Positions 1-6,279 of a stretch of DNA of 8,622 bases are shown here, piece by piece. The stretch's first letter is position 1; every line of letters begins with the position of its first letter. The stretch is from Chloroflexi bacterium RBG_16_64_32. GTDB taxonomy: Bacteria; Chloroflexota; Dehalococcoidia; SM23-28-2; RBG-16-64-32. The stretch lies in the NCBI GenBank assembly GCA_001795235.1, contig MGNZ01000101.1, forward strand, positions 1,049 to 9,670, written 5' to 3'. A program made the position numbers and the translations under genes. The notes below the pieces were generated by a model. It was not told where the DNA came from, did no database searches, and saw only the letters and a list, made by a program, of their open reading frames with translations.

Positions 1-526
1 GAGCCATCGAGCCGATGAGGATTGCGATCGAGGAGGAGGAACCGATGGCGATCAAGGCCAGCGCGGCGAGAAGGACCAGGACCATGCCGTCCAGCACGCG
101 CTCGACGACAATCGTGCCGAAGGCGGTGGAGCGGCTGAACCCTTCCCGGCGACCGAGCGTGTGGGCGCGCCAGAACTCACCTGCACGAGCGGGGATAAGG
201 TTGTTGACCATTGCGCCAATCATCATGATCGGGAGCAAGCGGGAAGCAGGGGTGGCCCGGACGGGCGACAGCAGGGCCCGCCAGCGGACGCTTCGCACCC
301 ACCATGCCAGGGCCTGGAGGGCGAGGACCGGCGCCAGTAAGGCGAAGTTGGCGTCACCAAAGCTCCTGGTGAACTCGCCGACATCAACCTGGAGGTAGAG
401 GAGAACGGAGAAGAACCCAGTAACGGCAAGGCCAAGGAGGACCTCGCGCCATCGAAATCGCTTACCCGCAACGGCCGCCTTCCCGTTTGGGCCAGCCGTA
501 ACATTCGGATCAATGGTGGCCGTCAG
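1..526 (-). CDS. Lysylphosphatidylglycerol synthase TM-region / UPF0104 family membrane protein, partial (C-terminal end outside the window)
   Basis: Integral membrane protein of the flippase-like UPF0104 family, related to the transmembrane half of MprF; characterised members handle lipids or sit in glycolipid and polysaccharide loci. The frame stays open from 559 to the left edge. A basic N-terminus (KRFRWRE) is followed by a hydrophobic segment around 440-390, a second around 346-299, the R-W-R-A-L-L motif around 286-269, the family motif N-N-L-I-P-A-R-A-G-E-F-W-R-A at about 205-164, and V-V-E-R-V-L-D at 109-89. The start is unclear: the frame has no ATG, GTG or TTG upstream of the first membrane segment. 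The annotated end uses CTG at 526-524, which follows GGGAGG by about six bases; ATT at 514-512, overlapping the stop of the preceding small frame, is an alternative. GTG at 298-296 would delete conserved N-terminal sequence. The family call is firm; the start and substrate are not. Confidence 0.8.
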   Translation of the reverse strand, partial: MTATIDPNVTAGPNGKAAVAGKRFRWREVLLGLAVTGFFSVLLYLQVDVGEFTRSFGDANFALLAPVLALQALAWWVRSVRWRALLSPVRATPASRLLPIMMIGAMVNNLIPARAGEFWRAHTLGRREGFSRSTAFGTIVVERVLDGMVLVLLAALALIAIGSSSSIAILIGSMA

Positions 527-632
527 CCATGCCCTCCCGCCGAAAATCCTCCAGGCTCTTTACCCCGACCAGTCCATCTGGCAACCGCACCTGCCAGGCG
601 GTCCGCCTATCTGTCACATCGCTTGAATTCAT
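510..632 (-). CDS. Possible 40-residue protein overlapping the UPF0104 gene
   Basis: A short frame starts at ATG 632-630 and ends at TGA 512-510, overlapping the 5' end of the UPF0104 frame in another phase. The product begins MNSSDVTDRRTAWQVRLPDG and ends in MADGHH; it is soluble and mostly hydrophilic, with no recognised domain. The TATGAT hexamer at 647-642 ends nine bases before the ATG, so a transcript begun there would be leaderless or nearly so. It may be a small upstream gene translationally coupled to the UPF0104 gene, or the true N-terminus of that protein separated by a one-base indel. It could also be chance. Family membership cannot be told from sequence alone. Confidence 0.4.
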   Translation of the reverse strand: MNSSDVTDRRTAWQVRLPDGLVGVKSLEDFRREGMADGHH

Positions 633-636
633 GGCG

Positions 637-666
637 AGGCTATCATACCGGTGAAAGCAGTGTCAA
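637..666 (-). promoter_or_regulatory. Candidate promoter for the small frame and UPF0104 gene
   Basis: A perfect TTGACA (minus strand, 666-661) is followed at 18 nt by TAGCCT (642-637) and at only 13 nt by the better-looking TATGAT (647-642). Neither pairing is ideal. With either -10, transcription would begin at or just before the ATG at 632, predicting a leaderless transcript. The -35 lies in the left arm of an 8-bp inverted repeat. Confidence 0.35.
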
Positions 667-702
667 CGCATGCTAACAGCGGGCCGTCTTCACCGCGTTG
701 AC
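662..702. repeat. 8-bp perfect inverted repeat, possible operator between divergent promoter elements
   Basis: GTCAACGC at 662-669 and GCGTTGAC at 695-702 are exact reverse complements separated by 25 nt. Each arm contributes most of a TTGAC(A/T) -35-like hexamer, facing left in the left arm and right in the right arm. This is what is seen; control by a dimeric regulator is inference. Confidence 0.35.
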
Positions 703-746
703 TCCCGCCCATGCCGTGGAATATCTCCGCCTCAACGGTCAGACCG
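698..746 (+). promoter_or_regulatory. Weak plus-strand promoter-like elements with a small palindrome
   Basis: TTGACT at 698-703 is followed after 18 nt by TATCTC at 722-727 (or after 17 nt by ATATCT). Just downstream lies an 11-bp palindrome, CGGTC-A-GACCG, at 736-746. These would drive transcription toward the doubtful plus-strand frame at 772. The -10 is weak. Confidence 0.2.
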
Positions 747-771
747 GCGATTTCAAGACCCAAGGTACATC

Positions 772-1044
772 ATGAGAATTGTCGCCAAGGTCGCCACGCC
801 CGTCGCTTCGGTGCCAACACCCTCCATGCGAAGGGCGGTAACCGTCCTGACGTTGGTATCGGTTCTGGCAGTCGCCTGCGCGGGAGGGTCGCGACTATCA
901 GGACTGGGGCAATCTACGGCGAGACCGCGAAAACGCGGTGCGCCTCGTTCCACCTTCCCGTCACCGTGCTTCGCGCATATACAATCACGTGATAGAGACC
1001 CCCGGTCAATCCGGAAACGTTCAACAGGTAGCCAGAGTTGGTGA
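772..1044 (+). CDS. Doubtful lipoprotein-like plus-strand frame, perhaps a gene remnant
   Basis: ATG at 772 opens a 90-codon frame ending at TGA 1042-1044, with a weak AAGG seven bases before the start. Residues 19-39 look like a lipoprotein signal: two arginines, a hydrophobic stretch AVTVLTLVSVLAVA, then C-A-G-G; the residue at position -3 from the cysteine is alanine rather than the usual leucine. After that the product becomes arginine-rich and runs antisense through the 3' end of the repeat-protein gene from 914, where codon choice is imposed by the other strand. It may be a decayed lipoprotein 5' end or chance. It is the only plus-strand frame in the window that starts in non-coding DNA and encodes a recognisable signal. 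Confidence 0.2.
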   Translation: MRIVAKVATPVASVPTPSMRRAVTVLTLVSVLAVACAGGSRLSGLGQSTARPRKRGAPRSTFPSPCFAHIQSRDRDPRSIRKRSTGSQSW

Positions 1045-2905
1045 ACTGCCCTCCGTGCACCGATCCCACGTCCGGCCGCGGCGACCCATACGACGCCGCC
1101 CCAAGAAACAGTTGCGCGCCGGTCGGCACGCCGGAGGCGTTGGAGGGGAATGCGTAGACGTGCACCGCATCCACCCCTGTTCCGCCCGCCGCCGAATGGT
1201 CGAGAGCCCATCCCGCCACCAAGAACGGTTGCTGCGCCGTCGAACCACTCGCCGGTGTGTCGAAGGCCATGGCCGGCTCAGGCACGTTGATCACCCGGTG
1301 TCTCTGGTTCCATACCCCAGATTCGGTACTGCGAGCGTACGTAACCAGGTGATGGTAGCCGGCAGGCAGGCCGGTGGCAAACAAGTTATAGCCGGAGTTC
1401 AAGAACTGCGCTCCATACAGGCCGGCCACGTCTGGACGCGAGCCTCCGTACGGGGCCGACCCCAAGAACACCGGCGCTCCCGTTGGCACCCCCGAGGCGT
1501 CCGAGGGATATGCATAGACATGCACCGCATCCACCCCGGTGCCACTGACCGCCGATGGGTCGATAGCCCAGCCCGTTACCAGGACGGGCTGCTGTACGAC
1601 AGAGCCCGCGGCGGGCCCATCCAGAGCCATCGGTGGCTCCCACACGCGGACGACTCGGTTCCCGGCAGCCCATGTCCCGGTCACGGTGCTGCGAGCGTAC
1701 ACCACGATGTGCTGGAACCCTGGGGCCAAGCCTCGCGCCGTCAGGTTAAACCCGGACCCAACAAACCCGGGATTCCCAAAAAACGTGGCAACATCCGGCC
1801 GCGAGCCCCCTAGCGTCGCCTCCCCCAAAAACCTCGGCGGCCCCGTCGGCGTGCCGGAGGAATCCGAAGGGTACGCGTAGACGTGGATTGCGTCAATACC
1901 CGTGCCGCTGGGCGTGGCGTAGTCCACCGACCACCCGTTGATATTGAAAGGTTGTCCGACCGCGGCGGCCGCCGGAGCATCGATCGTGAGCGGCGCCGGT
2001 GGCGTGCCAGACGTGGGATCCCCATGGAACGGCTGCGGAGTGGCGATGTCCATTCCTTCCCCATAGCCAGCGAACGGGGGCACCGAGGCGGGCAGGCTCA
2101 CCGGTATGGACGGCCACAGCGCCACCCCACCGACCAGAGGTGGATGCTTGACGCACCCCAGGACCAGCTCCTGATAGGGGAACTCGGTCCGGTTGTGGTT
2201 GAAGCTGTCGGAACCGTTGCAGCTATACTCCCCCCGCAACGCGCTGCGGCCGTCAGGATGGTTGCTGGAGACGAAGCCGTTGTAGCTCCACACGGCGTAG
2301 TACCAGTCCTCGATCAAATCGGGGTTACCGCTGCCCACTACCGGACGCCACTCAGGGGCCAGGTTCCACTTGCCGATCAGGGTCTTCACCCCGAAGGCGA
2401 TGTTATGCGTATAGCTCGTGGCTATCGGCACCTGAGCGCCCTCGTAAATGCCGGTGTCGGGCGAGCGGTACACCATGCCTATGCCCTCGAGGGGGAAGAC
2501 CCCCGGCGCCGTGATCTGCATAATGCCGTAGCCGCAGTCAAACGAAATAAGGGGGCCGCTTCCATTGGCCTGTCGCCAGCTGGCCTCGATCCAGCCAATG
2601 GCCTTGAGCAGCGTCGGCGGCACATACGGCTGCCTCAGGCTGCGGGCACCGGACGGGCCCGATTCCAGGGCCATCGATCCGAAGTACTGATGCCCCGGGA
2701 AGAGGCCGTTAAAGCCCGCAGCATTGAAGGCAGCGGTGATAAGACCGTTCGAAGGCTGGGACGCGCTAACACTCGAGGGCACGGCGCAGTCAGCGGCGGA
2801 AACGGAGGGTTGCGACCAATGGCCCACCGGGTTTGTGGGTAGGAGGTAGACCAGAGCGACGAGGCCTGCCGCCACGATTGCTGCCAGGAGAAGCCTGTTA
2901 TGCAT
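914..2905 (-). CDS. Secreted or anchored lysozyme-fold (lytic-transglycosylase-like) protein with three C-terminal 120-residue repeats
   Basis: Probable extracytoplasmic peptidoglycan-active protein. Numbered from the ATG at 2905 (663 residues), a short basic N-terminus and a hydrophobic segment at about 5-22 form a signal or membrane anchor. A lysozyme/SLT-like region follows: L-L-K-A-I-G-W-I-E-A-S-W at about 99-110, with Glu107 as the likely catalytic acid, and Y-G-I-M-Q-I-T at 126-132, a typical transglycosylase motif; W-Y-Y-A-V-W-S-Y-N-G at about 201-210 also suits this fold. Four cysteines (40, 124, 229, 251) could form disulfides. After a Pro-rich linker come three repeats of exactly 120 residues. 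A TTG at 2914 could add three residues; ATG 2905 is preferred, though neither has a clear ribosome binding site. The enzyme-family call rests on motifs only; an adhesin or cell-wall-binding role for the repeats is inference. Confidence 0.85.
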   Translation of the reverse strand: MHNRLLLAAIVAAGLVALVYLLPTNPVGHWSQPSVSAADCAVPSSVSASQPSNGLITAAFNAAGFNGLFPGHQYFGSMALESGPSGARSLRQPYVPPTLLKAIGWIEASWRQANGSGPLISFDCGYGIMQITAPGVFPLEGIGMVYRSPDTGIYEGAQVPIATSYTHNIAFGVKTLIGKWNLAPEWRPVVGSGNPDLIEDWYYAVWSYNGFVSSNHPDGRSALRGEYSCNGSDSFNHNRTEFPYQELVLGCVKHPPLVGGVALWPSIPVSLPASVPPFAGYGEGMDIATPQPFHGDPTSGTPPAPLTIDAPAAAAVGQPFNINGWSVDYATPSGTGIDAIHVYAYPSDSSGTPTGPPRFLGEATLGGSRPDVATFFGNPGFVGSGFNLTARGLAPGFQHIVVYARSTVTGTWAAGNRVVRVWEPPMALDGPAAGSVVQQPVLVTGWAIDPSAVSGTGVDAVHVYAYPSDASGVPTGAPVFLGSAPYGGSRPDVAGLYGAQFLNSGYNLFATGLPAGYHHLVTYARSTESGVWNQRHRVINVPEPAMAFDTPASGSTAQQPFLVAGWALDHSAAGGTGVDAVHVYAFPSNASGVPTGAQLFLGAASYGSPRPDVGSVHGGQFTNSGYLLNVSGLTGGLYHVIVYARSTVTGRWNEAHRVFAVSP
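917..1270 (-). repeat. Protein repeat unit 3 (Ig-like, 118 codons, C-terminal)
   Basis: Third unit, starting M-A-F-D-T-P-A, with G-W-A-L-D, GTGVDAVHVYAFPS, P-R-P-D-V, N-S-G-Y-L-L and V-Y-A-R-S-T-V-T-G. It ends two codons short of a full period at the stop codon, so the protein finishes exactly at a domain boundary. Confidence 0.8.
1271..1630 (-). repeat. Protein repeat unit 2 (Ig-like, 120 codons)
   Basis: Second unit, starting M-A-L-D-G-P-A and keeping the landmarks G-W-A-I-D, GTGVDAVHVYAYPS, S-R-P-D-V, N-S-G-Y-N-L and Y-A-R-S-T at the same offsets as unit 1. By eye it is closer to unit 3 than to unit 1. Confidence 0.8.
1631..1990 (-). repeat. Protein repeat unit 1 (Ig-like, 120 codons)
   Basis: First of three tandem units in the secreted protein. 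It runs from P-L-T-I-D-A-P through G-W-S-V-D, G-T-G-I-D-A-I-H-V-Y-A-Y-P, S-R-P-D-V and V-V-Y-A-R-S-T-V-T-G. It is the most diverged of the three. The beta-rich pattern suggests an Ig-like sandwich. Confidence 0.8.
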
Positions 2906-3072
2906 CGCTAGCAAAACGGCTGATTCGCCAATTCAGTGCTTCGCTGCCCTGCATATCCAAGAATACGATAAAGATGCCGCCATGTTCTCCGGCCACCTGG
3001 TCACGTTCCGCGCCGCCTCGCGAGCAACGGGCGGTTCCGTACCGGCCCGCGGGTGCGCCTATCCTCACATTG

Positions 3073-3106
3073 GTAAACGCACGGGCCTGGAACGCGTTAC
3101 ACGTGC
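3073..3106. repeat. Imperfect inverted repeats between the propeller and lysozyme-fold genes
   Basis: GTAAACGC at 3073-3080 pairs with GCGTTAC at 3094-3100 with one bulged base, nested with GCACG (3079-3083) and CGTGC (3102-3106); AACGCGTT at 3091-3098 is itself palindromic. There is no T-run on either side, so a factor-independent terminator is not supported. It could be a protein-binding site. The rest of the 2915-3123 gap shows no gene or convincing promoter. Confidence 0.25.
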
Positions 3107-3123
3107 TGATTTAGAGAGACACA

Positions 3124-4380
3124 CTATTCCGCACCGGCCAACCAGCCAATGAACGTCACCTCCATTCCCGGGGCCAGGCCCTGCCGCTCTCCGCTACTGG
3201 TGATGACGTCGAGACTGGGGCGGCGCTGGACCGGATATTCGCTGAACTGCTGGACGACCAGGTAGTCACCATTTGGCGCCCAGGCTATCGGGACGTCGAA
3301 CCCTTCATCGGGCCCGGCCAGCCGCTCTCCGTCCTGGCCCGAGAGGGGCACGTTGAGGACGCCCCCGCCGTCGTCAGGTTCCGTGCCTACGGTGAGCAGA
3401 GGCTGTTGAGGGTGCCAGACGGGGCTGAACAGCTCCCGGCCGGATGGGACGGCCGGCGATTCCAGCCGGAGCACCGTGCCATCGACCAGGGAGGCGATGT
3501 GCAGCCCCCATTCCCGGCCGCTGATCCGGCTGACGAAGGCGATACCGAGTCCATCGGGAGAGAGGCGCCAGCCTCGCGCGATGTCTCCGGCAACCTTCGT
3601 CAAGGTTTCTACTGACCCATCGGCAGTGTCTATAGCCAGAAGTTCCGTTCCCTCCTCCGATGTTTGGGCAACGTAGAACCAGTCGCTCTCAGGAGAAAAC
3701 GCCAGCGGGAGCGCGATGGCGTCGTCAATGCTGGACAGGACCGACACAGTCGCATCTCGAAGGCTGGCGCGGAACAGAGTGAGTCTGTTGCGTCGCCGGT
3801 CGAAGCTCTGAAACACCAGGACGTCCCCGTCCGGGGACCATATGGGTGCGACGCTGACATCGGCATTTTGAGCCAGGAAGCGCCGTTCGCCGCCGCGCGC
3901 GGGTTGTACCCAGACCTCCGCCTGATCGCTGGCGGCTACTTCGGGATTGGCGACAGCGGGCGGGAGAACCACGTAGGCCACCTGTTGACCGTCCGGTGAG
4001 AGCGAGGCGCTGATACCCCAGAAGGGCGCATGATCCACGGTCGCCAAGGCCTCGGGCTCCCGGAGTTGGGCGACGGGCGCAAGCCAGAGCGTGTCCTCGA
4101 TCTCGCCGAACTCGCTGTACAGTAGGGCGGGCTCACCGGAGGCTTTGGGTCCCGGGCGTCCGTCACGGGATGCTGGGGCCGGCGTGGCAACCGTGGTGGC
4201 TGTGGAGCCGCCCGTAGGGACTTCAGATGGGGGAGTCGGTGAGACAGGGGGTGAAGGTGACGCCAGAGCTGTGGCTCCCGGCTCGGAAGAGCCGCCCAAC
4301 CACCCTGAAGCCACTGCCCACCCCAGGATGGCGGCGAGGATGAGCCCGACTCCAGCAATAACGACGATCAACGGCCTCAT
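3124..4380 (-). CDS. Membrane-anchored six-bladed beta-propeller protein (PD40 / TolB-like repeats)
   Basis: Extracytoplasmic propeller protein of unknown ligand, 418 residues. Residues 3-25 form a hydrophobic signal or anchor, followed by a Pro/Ser/Thr-rich low-complexity linker at about 34-80 that would hold the propeller away from the membrane. Six WD40-like PD40 motifs follow at roughly 45-50 residue spacing: L-S-P-D-G (127-131), W-S-P-D-G (181-185), F-S-P-E-S (228-232), L-S-P-D-G (273-277), W-H-P-Q-Q (322-326) and W-A-P-N-G (367-371). The family resembles the C-terminal half of TolB, but TolB's own N-terminal domain and pal/tol neighbours are absent, so it should not be named tolB. It begins 149 nt after the ABC ATPase and has no obvious ribosome binding site before its ATG. 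Such proteins often scaffold complexes; no catalytic residues are apparent. Confidence 0.85.
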   Translation of the reverse strand: MRPLIVVIAGVGLILAAILGWAVASGWLGGSSEPGATALASPSPPVSPTPPSEVPTGGSTATTVATPAPASRDGRPGPKASGEPALLYSEFGEIEDTLWLAPVAQLREPEALATVDHAPFWGISASLSPDGQQVAYVVLPPAVANPEVAASDQAEVWVQPARGGERRFLAQNADVSVAPIWSPDGDVLVFQSFDRRRNRLTLFRASLRDATVSVLSSIDDAIALPLAFSPESDWFYVAQTSEEGTELLAIDTADGSVETLTKVAGDIARGWRLSPDGLGIAFVSRISGREWGLHIASLVDGTVLRLESPAVPSGRELFSPVWHPQQPLLTVGTEPDDGGGVLNVPLSGQDGERLAGPDEGFDVPIAWAPNGDYLVVQQFSEYPVQRRPSLDVITSSGERQGLAPGMEVTFIGWLAGAE

Positions 4381-4529
4381 ATTGAGCCAACGGGAGCTTG
4401 CGCTGTCCCGCTAAACCGCCCTACCTGACCCCAGCGGAGTGCTCCACTGCTCGCCTCACGCTTTGTGGCGCCCCGTCGTCACCAGCCGGCTCGTTCCTAT
4501 CACCACTTTCGTCATATGCGAACGGATTG

Positions 4530-5300
4530 TCATACCGTTTCCAGCGCGGCTTCAGGATGGGAGATAAGGTCCGTATAGCGCTTCACAACCTCTGTCGGCG
4601 CTCCGTCGGCTAGGACGCCGCCCCCGTTCAGAAGGAGCGCTCGCTCACAAAACTCCTCCACAAGCTCCATAGAGTGGCTTACTAGAACGATGGTGACGCC
4701 CTGGGACCGGAACTCCTGCATCTTGGCAAGGCACTTCTCCTGAAAGGCGGCGTCACCCACGGCCAGAACTTCGTCGACGAGAAGGATCTCTGGTTCGCTG
4801 TGCACGGCGACGGAAAAGCCGAGGCGTATGTACATGCCGGAGGAGTAGCGCTTAACGGGGGTGTCAACGAATTCCCACAGCTCGGCGAACGAGATGATCT
4901 CGTCGAACCGGGCCAGGACCTCCTTCCTGGACATGCCCAGGATCGAGGCGTTGAGGAACACGTTCTCGCGGCCGGTGAGGTCAGGGTGAAAGCCCGCGCC
5001 CAGCTCAATCAGTGGGGAGACCCGCCCGTAGACGAAAATTTCGCCCTCGCTGGGTGCCGTGACGCCCGCTATGAGCTTGAGGACGGTGCTCTTGCCGCTA
5101 CCGTTACGGCCGATGATGCCCATCGTCTCCCCCCGGGCCACACGGAAGCTGACGTCTCGCAGAGCGTGAAAGGGCGGCGACCAGGCGCGGCCACGCAACA
5201 GAGCGGGCACGAACTCGCGGAGAGTGCGCCCTTCCTGGAGCTGGAAGCGCTTGCTCACCCCTGCGAATTCAATGCCAGGCTGGTCAGATCCTATCGGCAA
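4530..5300 (-). CDS. ABC transporter ATP-binding protein, polysaccharide/teichoic-acid export type (Wzt/TagH-like, short form)
   Basis: Cytoplasmic ATPase that powers export of a lipid-linked glycan or similar polymer with the permease encoded just upstream. Numbered from TTG 5300 (256 residues): Walker A G-R-N-G-S-G-K-S at 64-71, the subfamily stretch E-L-G-A-G-F-H-P-D-L-T-G-R-E-N near the Q-loop (99-112), ABC signature Y-S-S-G-M at 152-156, Walker B I-L-L-V-D-E at 172-177, D-loop V-G-D-A-A-F and H-loop His209. The E-L-G-A-G-F-H-P stretch marks the Wzt/TagH/KpsT branch. A longer frame back to 5399 exists, but its extra sequence overlaps the permease in another phase; TTG 5300 has GGAGG six bases upstream and is preferred. 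The product ends soon after the nucleotide-binding domain, so the carbohydrate-recognising C-terminal domain of long Wzt proteins is missing. This implies export not gated by chain-end recognition. Confidence 0.92.
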   Translation of the reverse strand: MPIGSDQPGIEFAGVSKRFQLQEGRTLREFVPALLRGRAWSPPFHALRDVSFRVARGETMGIIGRNGSGKSTVLKLIAGVTAPSEGEIFVYGRVSPLIELGAGFHPDLTGRENVFLNASILGMSRKEVLARFDEIISFAELWEFVDTPVKRYSSGMYIRLGFSVAVHSEPEILLVDEVLAVGDAAFQEKCLAKMQEFRSQGVTIVLVSHSMELVEEFCERALLLNGGGVLADGAPTEVVKRYTDLISHPEAALETV

Positions 5301-6129
5301 AGCCAGCCTCCATGCGCTTGAACACGTAGTAGCACAATATGAAAGTGAGGAACGCCCCGGCGGTTCCCAGGAGTAGCCGATCCCAGCTGGGGCTGACATC
5401 CATGAACAGCACGTTGCGGTATGCAGTGACGATCGTGGCGAAGGGGTTGAGATCGAACATGAACCTGTATTTTTCGGGCACCATCTCGATGGGGTAGATA
5501 ACGGGCGTCATGTAGAACCACATGAGCAAAAGCACGCCCACAAGGTAGCGGACGTCATGGAAGAAAAGGTTAAGAGCGGCGAGGGGCAGGGCCAGACCGA
5601 TCGTGACCACAAGCTGAAGAGCGAAGATCACCGGCACCCAGACCACTGTCCAGGTCGGATATTCGTTGTAGACGACCATGAGGCCCAGGAGGATCAGCAC
5701 TCCGAACAGTAAGTCCACGATCTTGGACAACACCGCAGCCGCGACCAATATCTCCCTGGGAAAGTAAACCTTCGTCACCAGGCTGCCTGAGGTGGTGATG
5801 CTATCCGTGGCGGTGGACAGAGCGTTGGAGAAAAACATCCAGGGCAGCAGGCCGGCGAAGAGGAACAACGGGAAGGGGATGCCCAAGCTGGTAATGCGGA
5901 GGATGGTGGAGAAGACGAAGGTGAGGACCACTATCTGCATGAACGGGTTGACGAAGATCCAGGCGTAGCCCAGGATGGACTGCTTGTATTGACTGCGGAC
6001 GTTGCGTCCCGTCATGCTCCACAGGAGCTCCCGGCGCTGCCAGAGAACGGCGAACGAAGGCAGGAAGTCGCCGGGCCGGAACGTGCTGGCGATGGGGTGT
6101 CGTCTGGCTACCGGCAGGGGCTGATCCAT
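5284..6129 (-). CDS. ABC-2 type permease, polysaccharide/teichoic-acid export (Wzm/TagG-like)
   Basis: Membrane subunit of the exporter completed by the ATPase gene it overlaps by 17 nt. It has 281 residues, normal for Wzm/TagG/KpsM permeases. A cytoplasmic amphipathic stretch (L-L-W-S-M-T-G-R-N-V-R-S-Q-Y-K-Q, 35-50) precedes the first membrane segment, as is typical of this family; predicted membrane segments lie around 53-77, 85-104, 130-152, 162-190, 195-213 and 254-271. Family landmarks include K-V-Y-F-P-R-E-I-L (120-128), F-F-H-D-V-R-Y-L (189-196), T-P-V-I-Y-P (208-213) and the N-P-F-A stretch at 228-239. The ATG at 6129 has only a poor ribosome binding site. A 255-nt leader with stem-loops and an extended -10 precedes it. 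The substrate (O-antigen, teichoic-acid-like polymer or other glycolipid) cannot be read from this gene, and no glycosyltransferase is in the window. Confidence 0.93.
   Translation of the reverse strand: MDQPLPVARRHPIASTFRPGDFLPSFAVLWQRRELLWSMTGRNVRSQYKQSILGYAWIFVNPFMQIVVLTFVFSTILRITSLGIPFPLFLFAGLLPWMFFSNALSTATDSITTSGSLVTKVYFPREILVAAAVLSKIVDLLFGVLILLGLMVVYNEYPTWTVVWVPVIFALQLVVTIGLALPLAALNLFFHDVRYLVGVLLLMWFYMTPVIYPIEMVPEKYRFMFDLNPFATIVTAYRNVLFMDVSPSWDRLLLGTAGAFLTFILCYYVFKRMEAGFADRI
5307..5311 (-). promoter_or_regulatory. Ribosome binding site fixing the TTG start of the ABC ATPase
   Basis: GGAGG lies inside the 3' end of the permease gene, six bases before TTG 5300-5298. It decides for this start over upstream in-frame candidates and implies translational coupling, because the permease stop is 14 bases beyond the ATPase start codon. 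Confidence 0.7.
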
Positions 6130-6190
6130 GGTCTATTGAGGGTCTCTAACTTCTCTATGCTTTCCACGCGCGACCGACACCTTGCCAACG

Positions 6191-6199
6191 ATTCTACCA
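6191..6199 (-). promoter_or_regulatory. Extended -10 promoter candidate for the ABC exporter
   Basis: On the minus strand TG-G-TAGAAT is a good extended -10 element, about 62 nt upstream of the permease ATG. No convincing -35 stands 16-19 nt upstream, which extended -10 promoters can tolerate. Confidence 0.4.
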
Positions 6200-6209
6200 G
6201 CCAGGCCGT

Positions 6210-6227
6210 GGTGCGGGAAGGCGCACC
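6210..6227 (-). other. 6-bp GC-rich stem-loop just upstream of the exporter's -10 element
   Basis: GGTGCG (6210-6215) and CGCACC (6222-6227) form a perfect stem with a six-base loop. It sits 10 bp upstream of the extended -10, where a -35 or activator site would be expected, so it could be a binding site as easily as an RNA structure. Confidence 0.3.
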
Positions 6228-6279
6228 CGCCGGCGGCGCGGCCCGTCTAGTCCCCATGTCAAACGCGAAAGGATGCCAA

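Noticed and set aside
223..513. Minus-strand frame beginning TTG ATC CGA ATG near 513
   Set aside because: It overlaps the UPF0104 frame in another phase and lacks membrane segments or family motifs; the UPF0104 frame has both.
870..896. AGTCGC/GCGACT stem after the repeat-protein stop, considered as a terminator
   Set aside because: Only 6 bp with a 15-base loop and no T-run, so it is not distinguishable from chance.
938..1813. Long plus-strand open frame opposite the repeat protein
   Set aside because: Antisense shadow of a GC-rich coding region; the product is rich in Arg, His and Pro with no domain, and the minus strand carries clear repeats.
1883..2842. Plus-strand open frame of about 319 codons
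   Set aside because: Antisense to the lysozyme-fold domain and first repeat, with no ribosome binding site and composition typical of a shadow frame.
3124..4380. Naming the propeller protein tolB
   Set aside because: It shares only PD40 repeats with TolB; the TolB N-terminal domain and the tol/pal neighbours are missing.
5301..5399. Upstream extension of the ABC ATPase to 5399
   Set aside because: The extra residues are translated from permease coding sequence in another phase and do not resemble the family; TTG 5300 has a well-spaced GGAGG.
6257..6262. Perfect TTGACA on the minus strand in the exporter leader
   Set aside because: No acceptable -10 hexamer stands 15-19 nt downstream; the sequence there is G/C only.
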